From: Gracilibacillus lacisalsi DSM 19029
GTDB taxonomy: Bacteria; Bacillota; Bacilli; Bacillales; Amphibacillaceae
DNA length: 64,000 nt
NCBI RefSeq assembly: GCF_000377765.1
Contig: NZ_KB898664.1
Coordinates: 231,489 to 295,488 of the forward strand
Reading direction: 5' to 3'
Below are positions 25,897 to 34,845 of this stretch, piece after piece (the stretch's first letter is position 1; every line of letters begins with the position of its first letter). The notes under the pieces were generated by a model. The model saw only the letters and a program-made list of their open reading frames with translations. It was not told the origin of the DNA and did not search any database. Both the position numbers and the translations under genes were made by a program.

Positions 25897-27003
25897 ATGA
25901 CAACAAAAACAGTATCAGCACCATTTCGAGCAGATCATGTGGGGAGCTTATTACGCCCGGAGAATTTACTGAAAGCGAGAAAGGATTTTGAGGAAAGTAA
26001 TATTACAAGTGCACAGTTACGTGATGTGGAAAACAAAGAAATAGCTCATATCATTGATAAACAGATTGAAGTAGGATTGAGTCTTGTTTCAGACGGAGAA
26101 TTCCGCCGTCGTTTCTGGCACACAGACTTTTTAGAGCATTTAAATGGCATTGAAGGATATGTACCTGAAGTAGGATATATATTTCATGGGAATGAAGAAA
26201 CAGAACGCTATAATATTCGAAATACAGGTAAAATCTCATTTAATCCTGATCATCCATTTATCCAAGATTTTAAAGAGTTTAATGCATTAGTAGATGGTCG
26301 AGCAGTGGCAAAACAAACCATTCCAAGTCCTAATCAGCTTTTCAATGTAGGAATTCGTGATGTAAGTATTTATCCAGATATTGAGGACTATGCCAACGAT
26401 GTTATTCAAGCATACCGTGATGCAATTAAAGCATTTTATAATGCTGGTGTGCGTTATTTACAGTTTGATGACGTTTATATAGCAGGATTGTCTTCACCTG
26501 ATATTCCATTTAATGATGGTGAGTTTTCACGGGAATTTTTAATTGATCTGGCATTAAGAGTAGTCAATGGCGTTTTAGAAGATAAACCAAGTGATCTTGT
26601 TGTCACTACCCATTTATGCCGAGGAAACTATCGCTCCAATTGGGCTTTTGAAGGAAGCTATGATTTAATTGCTCCAACTTTATTCGCTAAGGAAAAAGTA
26701 GACGGTTTCTTCCTTGAATATGATGATGAACGCTCAGGTGGATTCAAACCGTTAGAACATATCCCAAATGATGGCGCACGTGTTGTGCTAGGATTAATTA
26801 CATCAAAGAATGGAGAGTTGGAAGACAAAGAACAAATAAAAGCACGAGTGGAAGAAGCAGCAAAATACGTACCACTTGAGCAATTATGTTTAAGTCCACA
26901 ATGTGGCTTTGCATCTACTCACCATGGAAACAAACTAACCGAACAAGACCAATGGAACAAACTCCAACACATTGTACAAATTACAAAAGAAATTTGGGGT
27001 TAA
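25897..27003 (+). CDS. MetE-C-like methyltransferase (YxjG/YxjH type)
   Basis: A 368-residue protein of the cobalamin-independent methionine synthase catalytic-domain family, lacking the N-terminal half of MetE. It begins FRADHVGSLLRPENLLKAR and carries the zinc and homocysteine-binding pattern: THLCRGNY (His and Cys), FFLEYDDERSG, and LSPQCGF near the end (Cys). The start is ATG 25897 after AAGGAGAGG. B. subtilis YxjG and YxjH are also under S-box control. It probably makes methionine from homocysteine with a methyl donor other than the usual folate; the donor is unknown. Confidence 0.85.
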   Translation: MTTKTVSAPFRADHVGSLLRPENLLKARKDFEESNITSAQLRDVENKEIAHIIDKQIEVGLSLVSDGEFRRRFWHTDFLEHLNGIEGYVPEVGYIFHGNEETERYNIRNTGKISFNPDHPFIQDFKEFNALVDGRAVAKQTIPSPNQLFNVGIRDVSIYPDIEDYANDVIQAYRDAIKAFYNAGVRYLQFDDVYIAGLSSPDIPFNDGEFSREFLIDLALRVVNGVLEDKPSDLVVTTHLCRGNYRSNWAFEGSYDLIAPTLFAKEKVDGFFLEYDDERSGGFKPLEHIPNDGARVVLGLITSKNGELEDKEQIKARVEEAAKYVPLEQLCLSPQCGFASTHHGNKLTEQDQWNKLQHIVQITKEIWG

Positions 27004-27057
27004 AGAATTATTTCTTCTTATCGGTGCATTCAGTTGAATTAGGTAAGCAATCACAAG

Positions 27058-27098
27058 GAACCTTTGTTGCATGAATGGCAATGAAGGTTCTTTTTTTC
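27058..27098 (+). terminator. Rho-independent terminator
   Basis: GAACCTT with TGTTGC pairs with GGCAATG and AAGGTTC (one bulge), followed by seven T. Confidence 0.8.
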
Positions 27099-27256
27099 TG
27101 TAACAGGTTATTAGGTTTATGTAACATAAAATAGAAATAAAGTGAGATGTACAAATGTCAAGTATGCTGTGGGAAACTATGTCGACTACACACGTACATT
27201 TCTATCCATTTATGTTAAAATGACAATACATTATCCATATAAAAAGAGGTTGTTAG

Positions 27257-28087
27257 ATGAGGCGTGGTCGCATGTTTTTCTTGATATTTATACTAGTTAT
27301 TGTTTTAAGTGGCGGTGTGAAAATATACTATGATACAAATTTATTCAAGGTTGAGAAGCTGGAGATAGCTACTTCAAAGTTGGATAAGGATCAATCTTTT
27401 ACTATATTGCAATTAACGGATATACATAATAAACAGTTCGGTGACAATAATAAGAAATTATTAGATGAAATAGAACAAGTAGATGCAGATGTTATCGTGA
27501 TTACAGGTGATTTAATTGACAGGAAAACGGATGATTTACAGTTTGTCTTGGACTTTGCGGACAAATTAGCCATGATTAATTCCAACGTCTATTTTGTAAC
27601 CGGTAACCATGAATGGGAAAATCCGTTGAGAGAATCATTTATTCAAGGCCTTGCCGACAAAGGAATTCATCTACTAGATAATCAAAACCGCGTCATTGAA
27701 CTGGAAGGGATTTCTTTTCAGTTGGTAGGTGTAGGTGACCCATCAACCAATCACGATGATATGGAACCCGCTATGTTAGGGTTAAATGAGGAGGATGTGA
27801 CGATCATGTTATCACACGCTCCTGATTTATCACGTTCAAAGTATCCAGATGCGGTTGATTTAGTATTAAGTGGTCATACCCATGGAGGTCAAATACGCTT
27901 ACCTATAATTGGAGCAGTTGTTGCTCCTGGGCAAGGTTTTTTTCCGAAATATGATCAAGGATTATTTGATTTAAACAAACATCAACAGTTATACATCGAT
28001 AGTGGTCTTGGTACGAGTGTAATAGATGTAAGAATGTTTAATCAGAGTCAGATGACACTAATTACAGTAAAGGGTGTCGGTAAATGA
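27257..28087 (+). CDS. Membrane-anchored metallophosphoesterase (YkuE-like)
   Basis: A 276-residue calcineurin-like phosphoesterase with an N-terminal membrane anchor (residues 6-22). Metal motifs are complete: LTDIHN (Asp55, His57), GDLIDR, GNHEW, LSHAPD and GHTHGGQIRLP. The GHTHGG plus the anchor place it with YkuE/YpbG proteins, which act outside the membrane, possibly on lipids or wall intermediates. The ATG follows AAGAGG. The end overlaps the CPBP protease start by four bases (ATGA). Confidence 0.88.
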   Translation: MRRGRMFFLIFILVIVLSGGVKIYYDTNLFKVEKLEIATSKLDKDQSFTILQLTDIHNKQFGDNNKKLLDEIEQVDADVIVITGDLIDRKTDDLQFVLDFADKLAMINSNVYFVTGNHEWENPLRESFIQGLADKGIHLLDNQNRVIELEGISFQLVGVGDPSTNHDDMEPAMLGLNEEDVTIMLSHAPDLSRSKYPDAVDLVLSGHTHGGQIRLPIIGAVVAPGQGFFPKYDQGLFDLNKHQQLYIDSGLGTSVIDVRMFNQSQMTLITVKGVGK

Positions 28088-28743
28088 AACGATTAATGTT
28101 GTTCGTTGTTATTGCTTGTCTTGCGATGGCAGTGATCGAACTATATATTGCCCCTAACTATTTAGTTAAATCGATATGTAAGCTGTTGCTTTTCTTGTTC
28201 ATTCCATACTTATATATTCGGTTTATTGCCCATTTATCTTTTAAAGATTTATTTTCTTCAAAAATGAAATATCTAAAATTACCAATTATTCTTGCAAGCG
28301 GTGTATCTATCATTATTTTATCGTTGTATTGGATCATTGGTAGCTTCTTTGATTTTTCGAATGTGACTGTAATGCTGGAGGATAACATGGCAGTTGATAA
28401 ACATAACTTCCTTTTTGTTGCGATCTATATTGCACTCGTTAATTCGTTATTAGAAGAATTTTTCTTTCGTGGCTTTGCCTTTTTAGCTTTATTAAAAAAG
28501 ACAAAAAGGTGGGTAGCTTACCTTTTTAGTGCTGGCACGTTTGCTCTCTATCATATTGCGATGATGACGGATTGGTTTTCTATTTACTTATTTATCCTCA
28601 TCCTATTCAGTTTATTTGTTGCCGGTTACCTCTTTAATAAATTAGATGAGAAGGCAGACAGTATATTGCCGTCATGGATAGTTCACATCAGTGCGAATGT
28701 ATCCATCAATCTGATTGGGATGATGTTATTTGGGATTATATAA
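28084..28743 (+). CDS. CPBP family intramembrane metalloprotease
   Basis: A 219-residue protein with about six to seven membrane helices. Motif 1 is Glu124-Glu125-x-x-x-Arg129 (LEEFFFRG), motif 2 is the His in FALYHIAMM, and motif 3 is HISAN, the CAAX-protease/bacteriocin-processing arrangement. It is translationally coupled to the phosphoesterase and overlaps the lipoprotein gene, so the three form one operon. In other bacteria such proteins give bacteriocin immunity or process membrane proteins; no bacteriocin gene is seen here. Confidence 0.85.
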   Translation: MKRLMLFVVIACLAMAVIELYIAPNYLVKSICKLLLFLFIPYLYIRFIAHLSFKDLFSSKMKYLKLPIILASGVSIIILSLYWIIGSFFDFSNVTVMLEDNMAVDKHNFLFVAIYIALVNSLLEEFFFRGFAFLALLKKTKRWVAYLFSAGTFALYHIAMMTDWFSIYLFILILFSLFVAGYLFNKLDEKADSILPSWIVHISANVSINLIGMMLFGII

Positions 28744-29086
28744 GTTTCTATTAAGAAAAAGGTTCTTCATGGTTATTGTTTTGATATTTTTAATAGCCTG
28801 TCAATCAGACATCGAAAAATATGATTATCAAGACCATTCGAATGATGAATTTCTAGCTGATCAGGCCGATTATTTTCATTACTTTATTGAAGAAGTGAGA
28901 TCTGACACGATTATTATAGCGCCAATATTAGATGTCCACGATCGATCTTATGCACCTGTTGAACTTGAAATTACTGATCAAACAGAAATAGAGGGAAAGG
29001 ATGTGTTAGAAATCGATGATAAAGTAAATATATGGATCATGGGTAAAAATATAGCTGAACGGATCAAAGTCAAATCATCGAATTAA
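28730..29086 (+). CDS. Small lipoprotein
   Basis: Up to 118 residues. KFLLRKRFF is followed by a hydrophobic stretch and the lipobox LIAC, so Cys24 would be lipidated; the mature part (about 95 residues, acidic) has no family I recognise but resembles small DUF3221-type beta proteins (ILDVHDRSYAP, DKVNIWI). The TTG at 28730 inside the CPBP gene keeps the basic n-region; the ATG at 28769 would lose it and is less likely. Its last 17 bases overlap the convergent ligD gene. Confidence 0.6.
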   Translation: MGLYKFLLRKRFFMVIVLIFLIACQSDIEKYDYQDHSNDEFLADQADYFHYFIEEVRSDTIIIAPILDVHDRSYAPVELEITDQTEIEGKDVLEIDDKVNIWIMGKNIAERIKVKSSN

Positions 29087-30803
29087 ATGGGCAGCCTTTC
29101 TCTTTAATTCTTGTTGGTATCGTGTGAATCGTAAACTTTCTTGGGTCTAATGTTTCTGTTACCTCATTCCAAAATAACGGTGTCGCGACAGTTGCTTCAT
29201 CAGTTGCCCTTGTCGAATAGGGAGCAATGATTGTCTTTCCTGGAGCATGTTGAACATAATCGATATAAAGTCTTTTGCCGCGATTTTTCTTTAAGCGCTC
29301 GATGGTAAAATGATCAGGATCAGAGTCAACCAATACTTTTGCCGTAGCCTCCATCAATACTCTCGTTTCATCGTACGTCATATTTTGAATCGGTATATGA
29401 ACTTGTAATCCAGTTCTTCCGGATGTTTTGACTAAAGGTGTGAAGCCCTGATGTTCCATCATTTCTCTAATCAAGTGGGCAGCACGAACAGCAATAAAAA
29501 ACTGATCTAATGATGGCGGATCAAGGTCGAAGACTATTTCTTCGGGATCTGCTTTGTTAGTTTTATTAAAAGGAACATGGAACTCCAATCCACCATGATT
29601 ACCAAACCAGATTAGACTTTGCAGATCTTGGCAAAGTATATCCATTTCTCCATCACTATTAGGGATAGTTTGAATGAAAGAAGGGGCATAATCTGGCAGA
29701 TGTTTTTGATAAAAGGAATGTTCATGTACCCCATCAGGAAAACGAATTAATGTCAGCCTGCGATCCTTCAGACCAGGAAGTATAAAAGGTGCAATCCATC
29801 TTAAATAACACAAGTAGTTTAATTTCGTAACAGTTGGAAACAATTCTTTTTCTAATCGGGATAAGTTAACCGATGATGGAAATTGTGCCAATCCTTGATC
29901 AATCGTAAGTTGATTACAATCGGTTGGTTTGATATCAAATCGGAACTGATGAAAAACCGGTTCACGGAGTTCTTGATCTTCAGCACTCAGACAATTTATA
30001 TCCATACAAACAGAAGGATCCAGCTCCCACGTTGTCCCATTTACCTTCTGCCCATAACGTTTGAAAAAAGTAGTTAACGTTTCTTTCTCTCCTTGTTCTA
30101 GCCCATTCTTACATTTCCCGAGAATGCTGAGTGTTTCGTTGTGATAATATTGTAACGTGAAATAATCATTTTCGGTATTCCAATTCGTAACAATCCCAGA
30201 AATGGTTCGAAAATTTTTGATTTTTAGCCATGTATTACTTCGCTTTCCTTCTGTATAAGTCGTTTTCTTTTGTTTGGCAACCATTCCTTCTGCCTGATGG
30301 ATATCGACCACTTCGAGAATGCTATCCAGTTTTTCGAAAGTAGGTGCCTTGCGAATCCTTCCTGTTAAACCTTTCAGAATCGTGGATAATAATTGATCAC
30401 GCGTAGAAAAACTTTCTTTTCGCAAATTTTGAGCTTTTGATTCTAATAAGTCAAAGGCGACAAAAGTAGCAGGGCGATTTTGACTAAACTGGTTTACATT
30501 CTTTTTTATTCTGGATCGCTTTTGAATTTGTTCAAAATCCGTTCGATAGGCAGTAATCGTAATGATCAGTTCTCCATCAAGAAAAAGTGGTAAATAGGCT
30601 TGGAATCTAGAAGTGTGTTGCTGGCACCACGAAATGATTTCAGGAAATGAACTGCTAAGGTCATGACCGTTTCGACTCCATAAGGTAACGCCCTGATCGG
30701 TCCATTGTAAACCACAACGAAATCCATCATATTTCACTTGATATATCCACTCATTCCCTGAAGGTGCTTCGTTTACAAGTGTAGGCAGCATCGGTTTCCA
30801 CAT
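29070..30803 (-). CDS. ligD: Bacterial NHEJ DNA ligase D (ligase plus primase-polymerase)
   Basis: A 577-residue two-domain enzyme in the Bacillus order: ATP-dependent ligase first, polymerase second, without a phosphoesterase domain. The adenylation motif is KYDGFR with Lys24 as AMP acceptor; motifs near EGMVAKQK and TWLKIK complete the ligase. The polymerase part (about residue 300 on) has ETLVFDLDPP-like EIVFDLDPPS with its catalytic Asp pair, and the tail KFTIHTIPTRIKEKG. It is slightly shorter than B. subtilis LigD. It repairs double-strand breaks with Ku, whose gene lies head-to-head 104 bases away; in bacilli this serves spores during germination. Confidence 0.93.
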   Translation of the reverse strand: MWKPMLPTLVNEAPSGNEWIYQVKYDGFRCGLQWTDQGVTLWSRNGHDLSSSFPEIISWCQQHTSRFQAYLPLFLDGELIITITAYRTDFEQIQKRSRIKKNVNQFSQNRPATFVAFDLLESKAQNLRKESFSTRDQLLSTILKGLTGRIRKAPTFEKLDSILEVVDIHQAEGMVAKQKKTTYTEGKRSNTWLKIKNFRTISGIVTNWNTENDYFTLQYYHNETLSILGKCKNGLEQGEKETLTTFFKRYGQKVNGTTWELDPSVCMDINCLSAEDQELREPVFHQFRFDIKPTDCNQLTIDQGLAQFPSSVNLSRLEKELFPTVTKLNYLCYLRWIAPFILPGLKDRRLTLIRFPDGVHEHSFYQKHLPDYAPSFIQTIPNSDGEMDILCQDLQSLIWFGNHGGLEFHVPFNKTNKADPEEIVFDLDPPSLDQFFIAVRAAHLIREMMEHQGFTPLVKTSGRTGLQVHIPIQNMTYDETRVLMEATAKVLVDSDPDHFTIERLKKNRGKRLYIDYVQHAPGKTIIAPYSTRATDEATVATPLFWNEVTETLDPRKFTIHTIPTRIKEKGCPFNSMI

Positions 30804-30845
30804 AGTATAGACTCCTTTTATTAGACACAGTTATCAGAAATATTT

Positions 30846-30875
30846 TTGACAAACTTTTGCATGATTATGTCATAA
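30846..30875 (+). promoter_or_regulatory. Candidate ku promoter
   Basis: A perfect TTGACA at 30846-30851 with a weak -10 (TCATAA) 18 bases further. A sigma-G promoter, known for B. subtilis ku, was looked for but no convincing box was seen. Confidence 0.35.
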
Positions 30876-30907
30876 AAAGAAAAACTATTGATAAAGAGGT
30901 GATTATG

Positions 30908-31756
30908 ATGCATACGATGTGGAAAGGAACCATTAGTTTTGGTCTTGTTAATATCCCAGTCAAGCTCCATTCAGCAACGGAAAATAAAGATATAAAGCTC
31001 AGAAATTTGCATAAAGAATGCCAATCTCCTGTGAAGTACGAAAAAGTATGTCCTGTCTGTGAAAAAGAAGTGGAGCAAGACGATATTGTAAAAGGATTTG
31101 AGTATACGAAAAATAAATTTGTTATTCTAGAAGATGAAGATTTAGAAGCATTAAAGGAAGAAAAAGAGGATAAGTCGGTTGATATTGTGGATTTTGTAAA
31201 GTTAGAAGAAATTGATCCGATTTATTTTGACCGCAGTTATTATTTGTCCCCAAATGAAGGTGGGGCAAAGGCGTATGGCTTATTGCGCAAAGCTCTGGAG
31301 GAAACAGGGAAAATTGGGTTGGCAAAAATTACGATTCGCTCAAAGGAACATTTAGCAGTTGTTCGCATTTATCAAAATACGTTAGTAATGGAGACGATTT
31401 ATTATCCTGATGAAGTTAGGGACTTCCAAGAGGTTCCAAATGTACCGGAAGAAGCAAATATTGTTGAGAAAGAGCTGGAAACAGCTAAATTGTTGATTGA
31501 ACAATTATCAACAGAATTTGAACCGGAAAAATATCATGATGAGTATCGTACCGCATTATTGGAACTTATTGAACAGAAGAAAAATGGAGAAGAAGTTTCA
31601 ACGGCAAAAGAACCTGCAAAAAAAGACAATGTTACAGATTTGATGGAAGCTCTCGAAAAATCATTAAACAAAACTCAAAAAGGGAAAAAGAAAACAACTA
31701 CGAAACGAAAGAAAACGACAAAGAAAACAGCTTCACAAAAAGCAAAGGCAAACTAA
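30908..31756 (+). CDS. ku: Ku DNA end-binding protein
   Basis: A 282-residue Ku homologue starting MHTMWKGTISFGLVNIPVKL; the second of two adjacent ATGs has better spacing from GAGGTG. The core Ku beta-barrel spans about residues 1-215 (with the CPVCEKEV Cys pair, and PNEGGAKAYGLLR) and the tail ends in a Lys-rich string, KKKTTTKRKKTTKKT, typical of bacterial Ku and used for DNA threading. It recruits LigD to broken ends. Monocistronic, with its own terminator. Confidence 0.95.
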   Translation: MHTMWKGTISFGLVNIPVKLHSATENKDIKLRNLHKECQSPVKYEKVCPVCEKEVEQDDIVKGFEYTKNKFVILEDEDLEALKEEKEDKSVDIVDFVKLEEIDPIYFDRSYYLSPNEGGAKAYGLLRKALEETGKIGLAKITIRSKEHLAVVRIYQNTLVMETIYYPDEVRDFQEVPNVPEEANIVEKELETAKLLIEQLSTEFEPEKYHDEYRTALLELIEQKKNGEEVSTAKEPAKKDNVTDLMEALEKSLNKTQKGKKKTTTKRKKTTKKTASQKAKAN

Positions 31757-31800
31757 AAAAGGATAGGGCTTATCAGCAGATAATTTGCATATACTATCGG

Positions 31801-31850
31801 ATTCTCCTCCTTGGATATAACCGTTTATCCAAGGAGGAGAAAACTTTTTA
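31801..31850 (+). terminator. Terminator after ku, shares a core with the holA terminator
   Basis: TTCTCCTCCTTGGATA pairs with TATCCAAGGAGGAGAA and is followed by CTTTTTA. The loop region GGATATAACCGTTTATCC is nearly the same as that at 40893-40910. The rest of the gap to 32093 is A/T-rich with no gene seen. Confidence 0.85.
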
Positions 31851-32093
31851 TAAGCATATAAACCTTCTCGAGAAAGCTAGATGAAGGATAAAACCCACGG
31901 AAAAACAACAGAAAAAACATTTTTTTCACAAAACCGCATATTTCTGTTTCTTTTCTGAATACATATTAATCAATTTACCAAACATCCATAAACTGCGAAA
32001 AACTATTGTTTTTTTCTTCCAATCATTCTTTAGGAAAGTAAGATAACGTGATATCATAGTAATAAAATTATCCATTTAAAAGGAGGATATGTT

Positions 32094-32294
32094 ATGAGTG
32101 TAAAACGATTCATTATCACGGAAATCATTTATTCGATTCTTATCGGCTTTGTTTTAGGACTTGTATTTGATAACTTTTTGTTAGGTATGCTGATTGCGAT
32201 TGGAGTAGGAGCAATAACGATCGCGGTGTTCAGTGTAGCCGTTAAAAAAAGGAATAAACAACAAGAAAATAGTTCCAGAGAGAGCGGTACATAA
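32094..32294 (+). CDS. Small two-helix membrane protein
   Basis: A 66-residue protein with AGGAGG before its ATG. Two hydrophobic helices (IIYSILIGFVLGLVF and FLLGMLIAIGVGAITIAVF) are joined by a short turn, with a charged tail KKRNKQQENSSRESG. No family recognised. It precedes sspH by 55 bases on the same strand, so co-expression in the forespore is possible but unproven. Confidence 0.6.
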   Translation: MSVKRFIITEIIYSILIGFVLGLVFDNFLLGMLIAIGVGAITIAVFSVAVKKRNKQQENSSRESGT

Positions 32295-32349
32295 TTTACA
32301 GTTAGAAATAGTAAACTATTCTCAATAACTAGGTAAGGAGGATAGAATA

Positions 32350-32529
32350 ATGGACGCACAACGTGCACAAGAAATTTTGGATTCGCCTGATATGCGTAAT
32401 GTAACTTATAATGGCGATAGAGTATATATTGAGCATGTCGATCAAGGAACAGGTCATTGTACCATCCACCCGATCGAAAATCCCGAACAAAAATATATGG
32501 TGACAGTGGAACAGTTGCAAGAGCAATAA
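32350..32529 (+). CDS. sspH: H-type small acid-soluble spore protein
   Basis: A 59-residue protein: MDAQRAQEILDSPDMRNVTY, then NGDRVYIEHVD, then NPEQKYMVTVEQLQ. This is the conserved plan of SspH (R-A-x-E-I near the start, N-V-x-Y-N-G, I-x-H-V, V-x-V-x-x-L). The family is made only in the forespore in B. subtilis; its exact role is unknown. AAGGAGG lies eight bases before the ATG. A hairpin follows the stop. Confidence 0.88.
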   Translation: MDAQRAQEILDSPDMRNVTYNGDRVYIEHVDQGTGHCTIHPIENPEQKYMVTVEQLQEQ

Positions 32530-32536
32530 CAAGTAA

Positions 32537-32572
32537 GCACCCCAATTTATGACCTTATTCAATTGGGGTGCT
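32537..32572. terminator. Hairpin after sspH
   Basis: AGCACCCCAATT pairs perfectly with AATTGGGGTGCT around a 12-base loop. No T tract follows, so it may stabilise the mRNA or terminate weakly. Confidence 0.6.
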
Positions 32573-32759
32573 GTTACATGATAATTTCTTCCACTATAAA
32601 AATTTTTAATATTTTATAAATATTTTGCAGGAAATAGCCGATTCGTATCGAATAGTATATAGTATAACGAGTAAAAATATACACTAGTGATAATTTATTC
32701 CAATATTCTGTTATGATAGTTTGAATTCAAAAGGTTATTATCTACTCGGGGGATGCGTA

Positions 32760-34307
32760 ATGCAATGGTTTGAACCTTATCCACTCTATATCTCAATTAT
32801 GGCTTTTTTTATATTTTTTTTATCAATTGTACTCTTAAAAAAGCCTAGTAATCTTGTCCGTTTATTTTTATCTATATGTTTAATGCTTTCCAGTTTATTT
32901 ATGATTTCTACTGCCTTAGAATTATACATCGATGATTTTAATGCAATGCAATGGTTAAGGAATATCCAACAAATTGCATTATTTTTATGTCCAGTTTTTC
33001 TGTTTGGCTTTGCCAAAGAAATAGCTGAGCCAAATGCTATCAAGAATATAAAGTATATGATTTATTTGGGAGCACCTGCAGTGATCGGCATTTTTTTGAT
33101 ATTTACAAATCCTATTCATCATTGGATGAGGTCCAGTGTGACAACAGATACCATTTGGGGATTAACTGAAATTACCATAACGCCGACACCATTGGGGATT
33201 ACTTTCATTGCCTATTTATTATTCTTAACTTTATTGGCGGTTTTTACTTTTATCAGAAATATGCATGACCTGCCATCACACCTCAGAAATAGTCATCTAT
33301 TATCTTCTATTGCTATTTTAATTCCATTAGTCTCTTTATGTGTCTTGCCATTATTGTCTGTGAAAATTCCAGGTCAGGTTGCGCTATCATTTTCCTTGAT
33401 GAGTGTCTTGCTTATTTTTATTTTCAAACGTTATGATTTTAATTCCATTTGGCCTGTTTCTCGTCATCAAATTTTAGAATCACTAGACGAAGGAATTATG
33501 TTATTTGGCCCTAATTATAACCTTTTAGAAATTAATCAAGCAGGCTATAAACTACTGAAACGGTGGATGTCATATCTTGATGAGGATATGATAATTGGGC
33601 AGAAAGTGGATCAATTATTTACGGATGAAAGGATTCTGAAAGGGGTTTATCAACATTTATCAACATCCTTTGAATGGAAGGTAGAATTAGCAGGAAAATA
33701 TATTTATCTGCAGGTTAACATTGTTCCAATTGGATATTATGGTCGTGATATCATGCTTGTTGTGTTAACTGATATTACGGAGAAGAAATTAATAGAAAAT
33801 CGGTTGTACACATTAGCTCACTATGATTCATTGACCAATATATGTAATCGGCATTCCTTTATTGAAAAATACAATGCAATGGCGGAACATAAAAAATTTC
33901 CTATTTCCTTTTTAATACTAGACATCGATCATTTTAAACAATTTAATGATCAGTATGGTCATATCGTTGGGGATCAGGTATTAAAGGAATTTGCCGTTGC
34001 TTTAACTGAATTTTTTAAACCTGCAAAAAATTACAGTATTGTTGGAAGGATCGGAGGAGAAGAGTTTGGCGTATTATTACATAAGGATGCTGCGCAGGCT
34101 GGTGAACAAGCAAATCTCTTTCAGCAAAATCTGACAGAACATTCAATTAGTATAAATGGGGAAAAGCAAGAGAAAATTACGGTCAGTATCGGATTAACCA
34201 CAACTAATGAACCAATTAGTTTTGAACAAATGTATAAGGAAGCAGATAAAGCATTGTACCAAGCAAAAAGAGCCGGGAGAGATCGGGTGGAAATGATTAA
34301 CGCTTAA
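32760..34307 (+). CDS. Membrane-bound diguanylate cyclase (7TM–PAS–GGDEF)
   Basis: A 515-residue protein. Residues about 1-225 hold seven membrane helices of the histidine-kinase N-terminal 7TM type; about 230-345 are a PAS-like domain (ILESLDEGIMLFGPNYNLLE); about 350-515 are GGDEF, with YDSLTNICNRHSF, DIDHFKQFNDQYGH and the active loop RIGGEEF. A GGEEF loop is catalytically competent, so it should make cyclic di-GMP. The RxxD inhibitory site expected just before the loop is replaced (KPAKNYSIVGR), suggesting no product inhibition there. The start is ATG 32760 after CGGGGG; the upstream extension lacks a ribosome site. Confidence 0.88.
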   Translation: MQWFEPYPLYISIMAFFIFFLSIVLLKKPSNLVRLFLSICLMLSSLFMISTALELYIDDFNAMQWLRNIQQIALFLCPVFLFGFAKEIAEPNAIKNIKYMIYLGAPAVIGIFLIFTNPIHHWMRSSVTTDTIWGLTEITITPTPLGITFIAYLLFLTLLAVFTFIRNMHDLPSHLRNSHLLSSIAILIPLVSLCVLPLLSVKIPGQVALSFSLMSVLLIFIFKRYDFNSIWPVSRHQILESLDEGIMLFGPNYNLLEINQAGYKLLKRWMSYLDEDMIIGQKVDQLFTDERILKGVYQHLSTSFEWKVELAGKYIYLQVNIVPIGYYGRDIMLVVLTDITEKKLIENRLYTLAHYDSLTNICNRHSFIEKYNAMAEHKKFPISFLILDIDHFKQFNDQYGHIVGDQVLKEFAVALTEFFKPAKNYSIVGRIGGEEFGVLLHKDAAQAGEQANLFQQNLTEHSISINGEKQEKITVSIGLTTTNEPISFEQMYKEADKALYQAKRAGRDRVEMINA

Positions 34308-34320
34308 GGAGGTTTTATTA

Positions 34321-34686
34321 ATGGCAGATATTAGTCACATTATGGAATGGACATTTTATGATGAAGTGAGTGTGCCTAATGACATACACAATCTTCTTGT
34401 TGATGGTGAAATGGCCCATACTGCATATAAAACGGTTCGTGACATAGCAGTTATAACAAATAAACGGTTCATCATTGCAGATCGGCAAGGGATAACCGGA
34501 AAAAAGGTGGAAATATACACCATTCCATTTAAATCAATCGACATGTATTCAACAGAAAATGGTGGAAAATTAGATTTAAACGCTGAGATTGAATTGTGGA
34601 CTAGATCTGGCCATTTTAAATTAAATCTTAATAAAAAAGTTGATATTCGAAAGTTAGACAAGATTATTGCCGAACATATCTTATAG
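34321..34686 (+). CDS. Bacterial PH-domain protein (bPH_1/YvbH type)
   Basis: A 121-residue soluble protein consisting of one PH-like domain: NLLVDGEMAHTAYKTVRDIAV, then ITNKRFIIADRQG, KKVEIYTIPFKSIDMYS, and a C-terminal helix. This is the layout of the bPH_1 family in bacilli, function unknown. AAGGAGG lies before the ATG, 13 bases after the cyclase stop, so the two genes are probably one transcript; whether it relates to c-di-GMP is unknown. Confidence 0.8.
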   Translation: MADISHIMEWTFYDEVSVPNDIHNLLVDGEMAHTAYKTVRDIAVITNKRFIIADRQGITGKKVEIYTIPFKSIDMYSTENGGKLDLNAEIELWTRSGHFKLNLNKKVDIRKLDKIIAEHIL

Positions 34687-34762
34687 TCACAAAAATGACT
34701 TTTTACGACACATTAAAGGAATGGTTAAGTCGTAATTTGCGGTTTCCCGGGCAATATTTACA

Positions 34763-34789
34763 GGCACCGAGTAATATTTCTTCGGTGCC
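34763..34789. terminator. Hairpin between convergent genes
   Basis: GGCACCGA and TCGGTGCC pair around 11 bases; no clear T tract, so termination is uncertain. Confidence 0.4.
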
Positions 34790-34845
34790 CAATTCCATCA
34801 CTTATTTATCATCGTACTAATCGTTGTAACATCCGAGTTAAAGTC

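Noticed and set aside
30846-30904. Sigma-G promoter for ku
   Set aside because: Expected from B. subtilis, but no convincing -35/-10 pair could be read; only a sigma-A-like TTGACA is reported.
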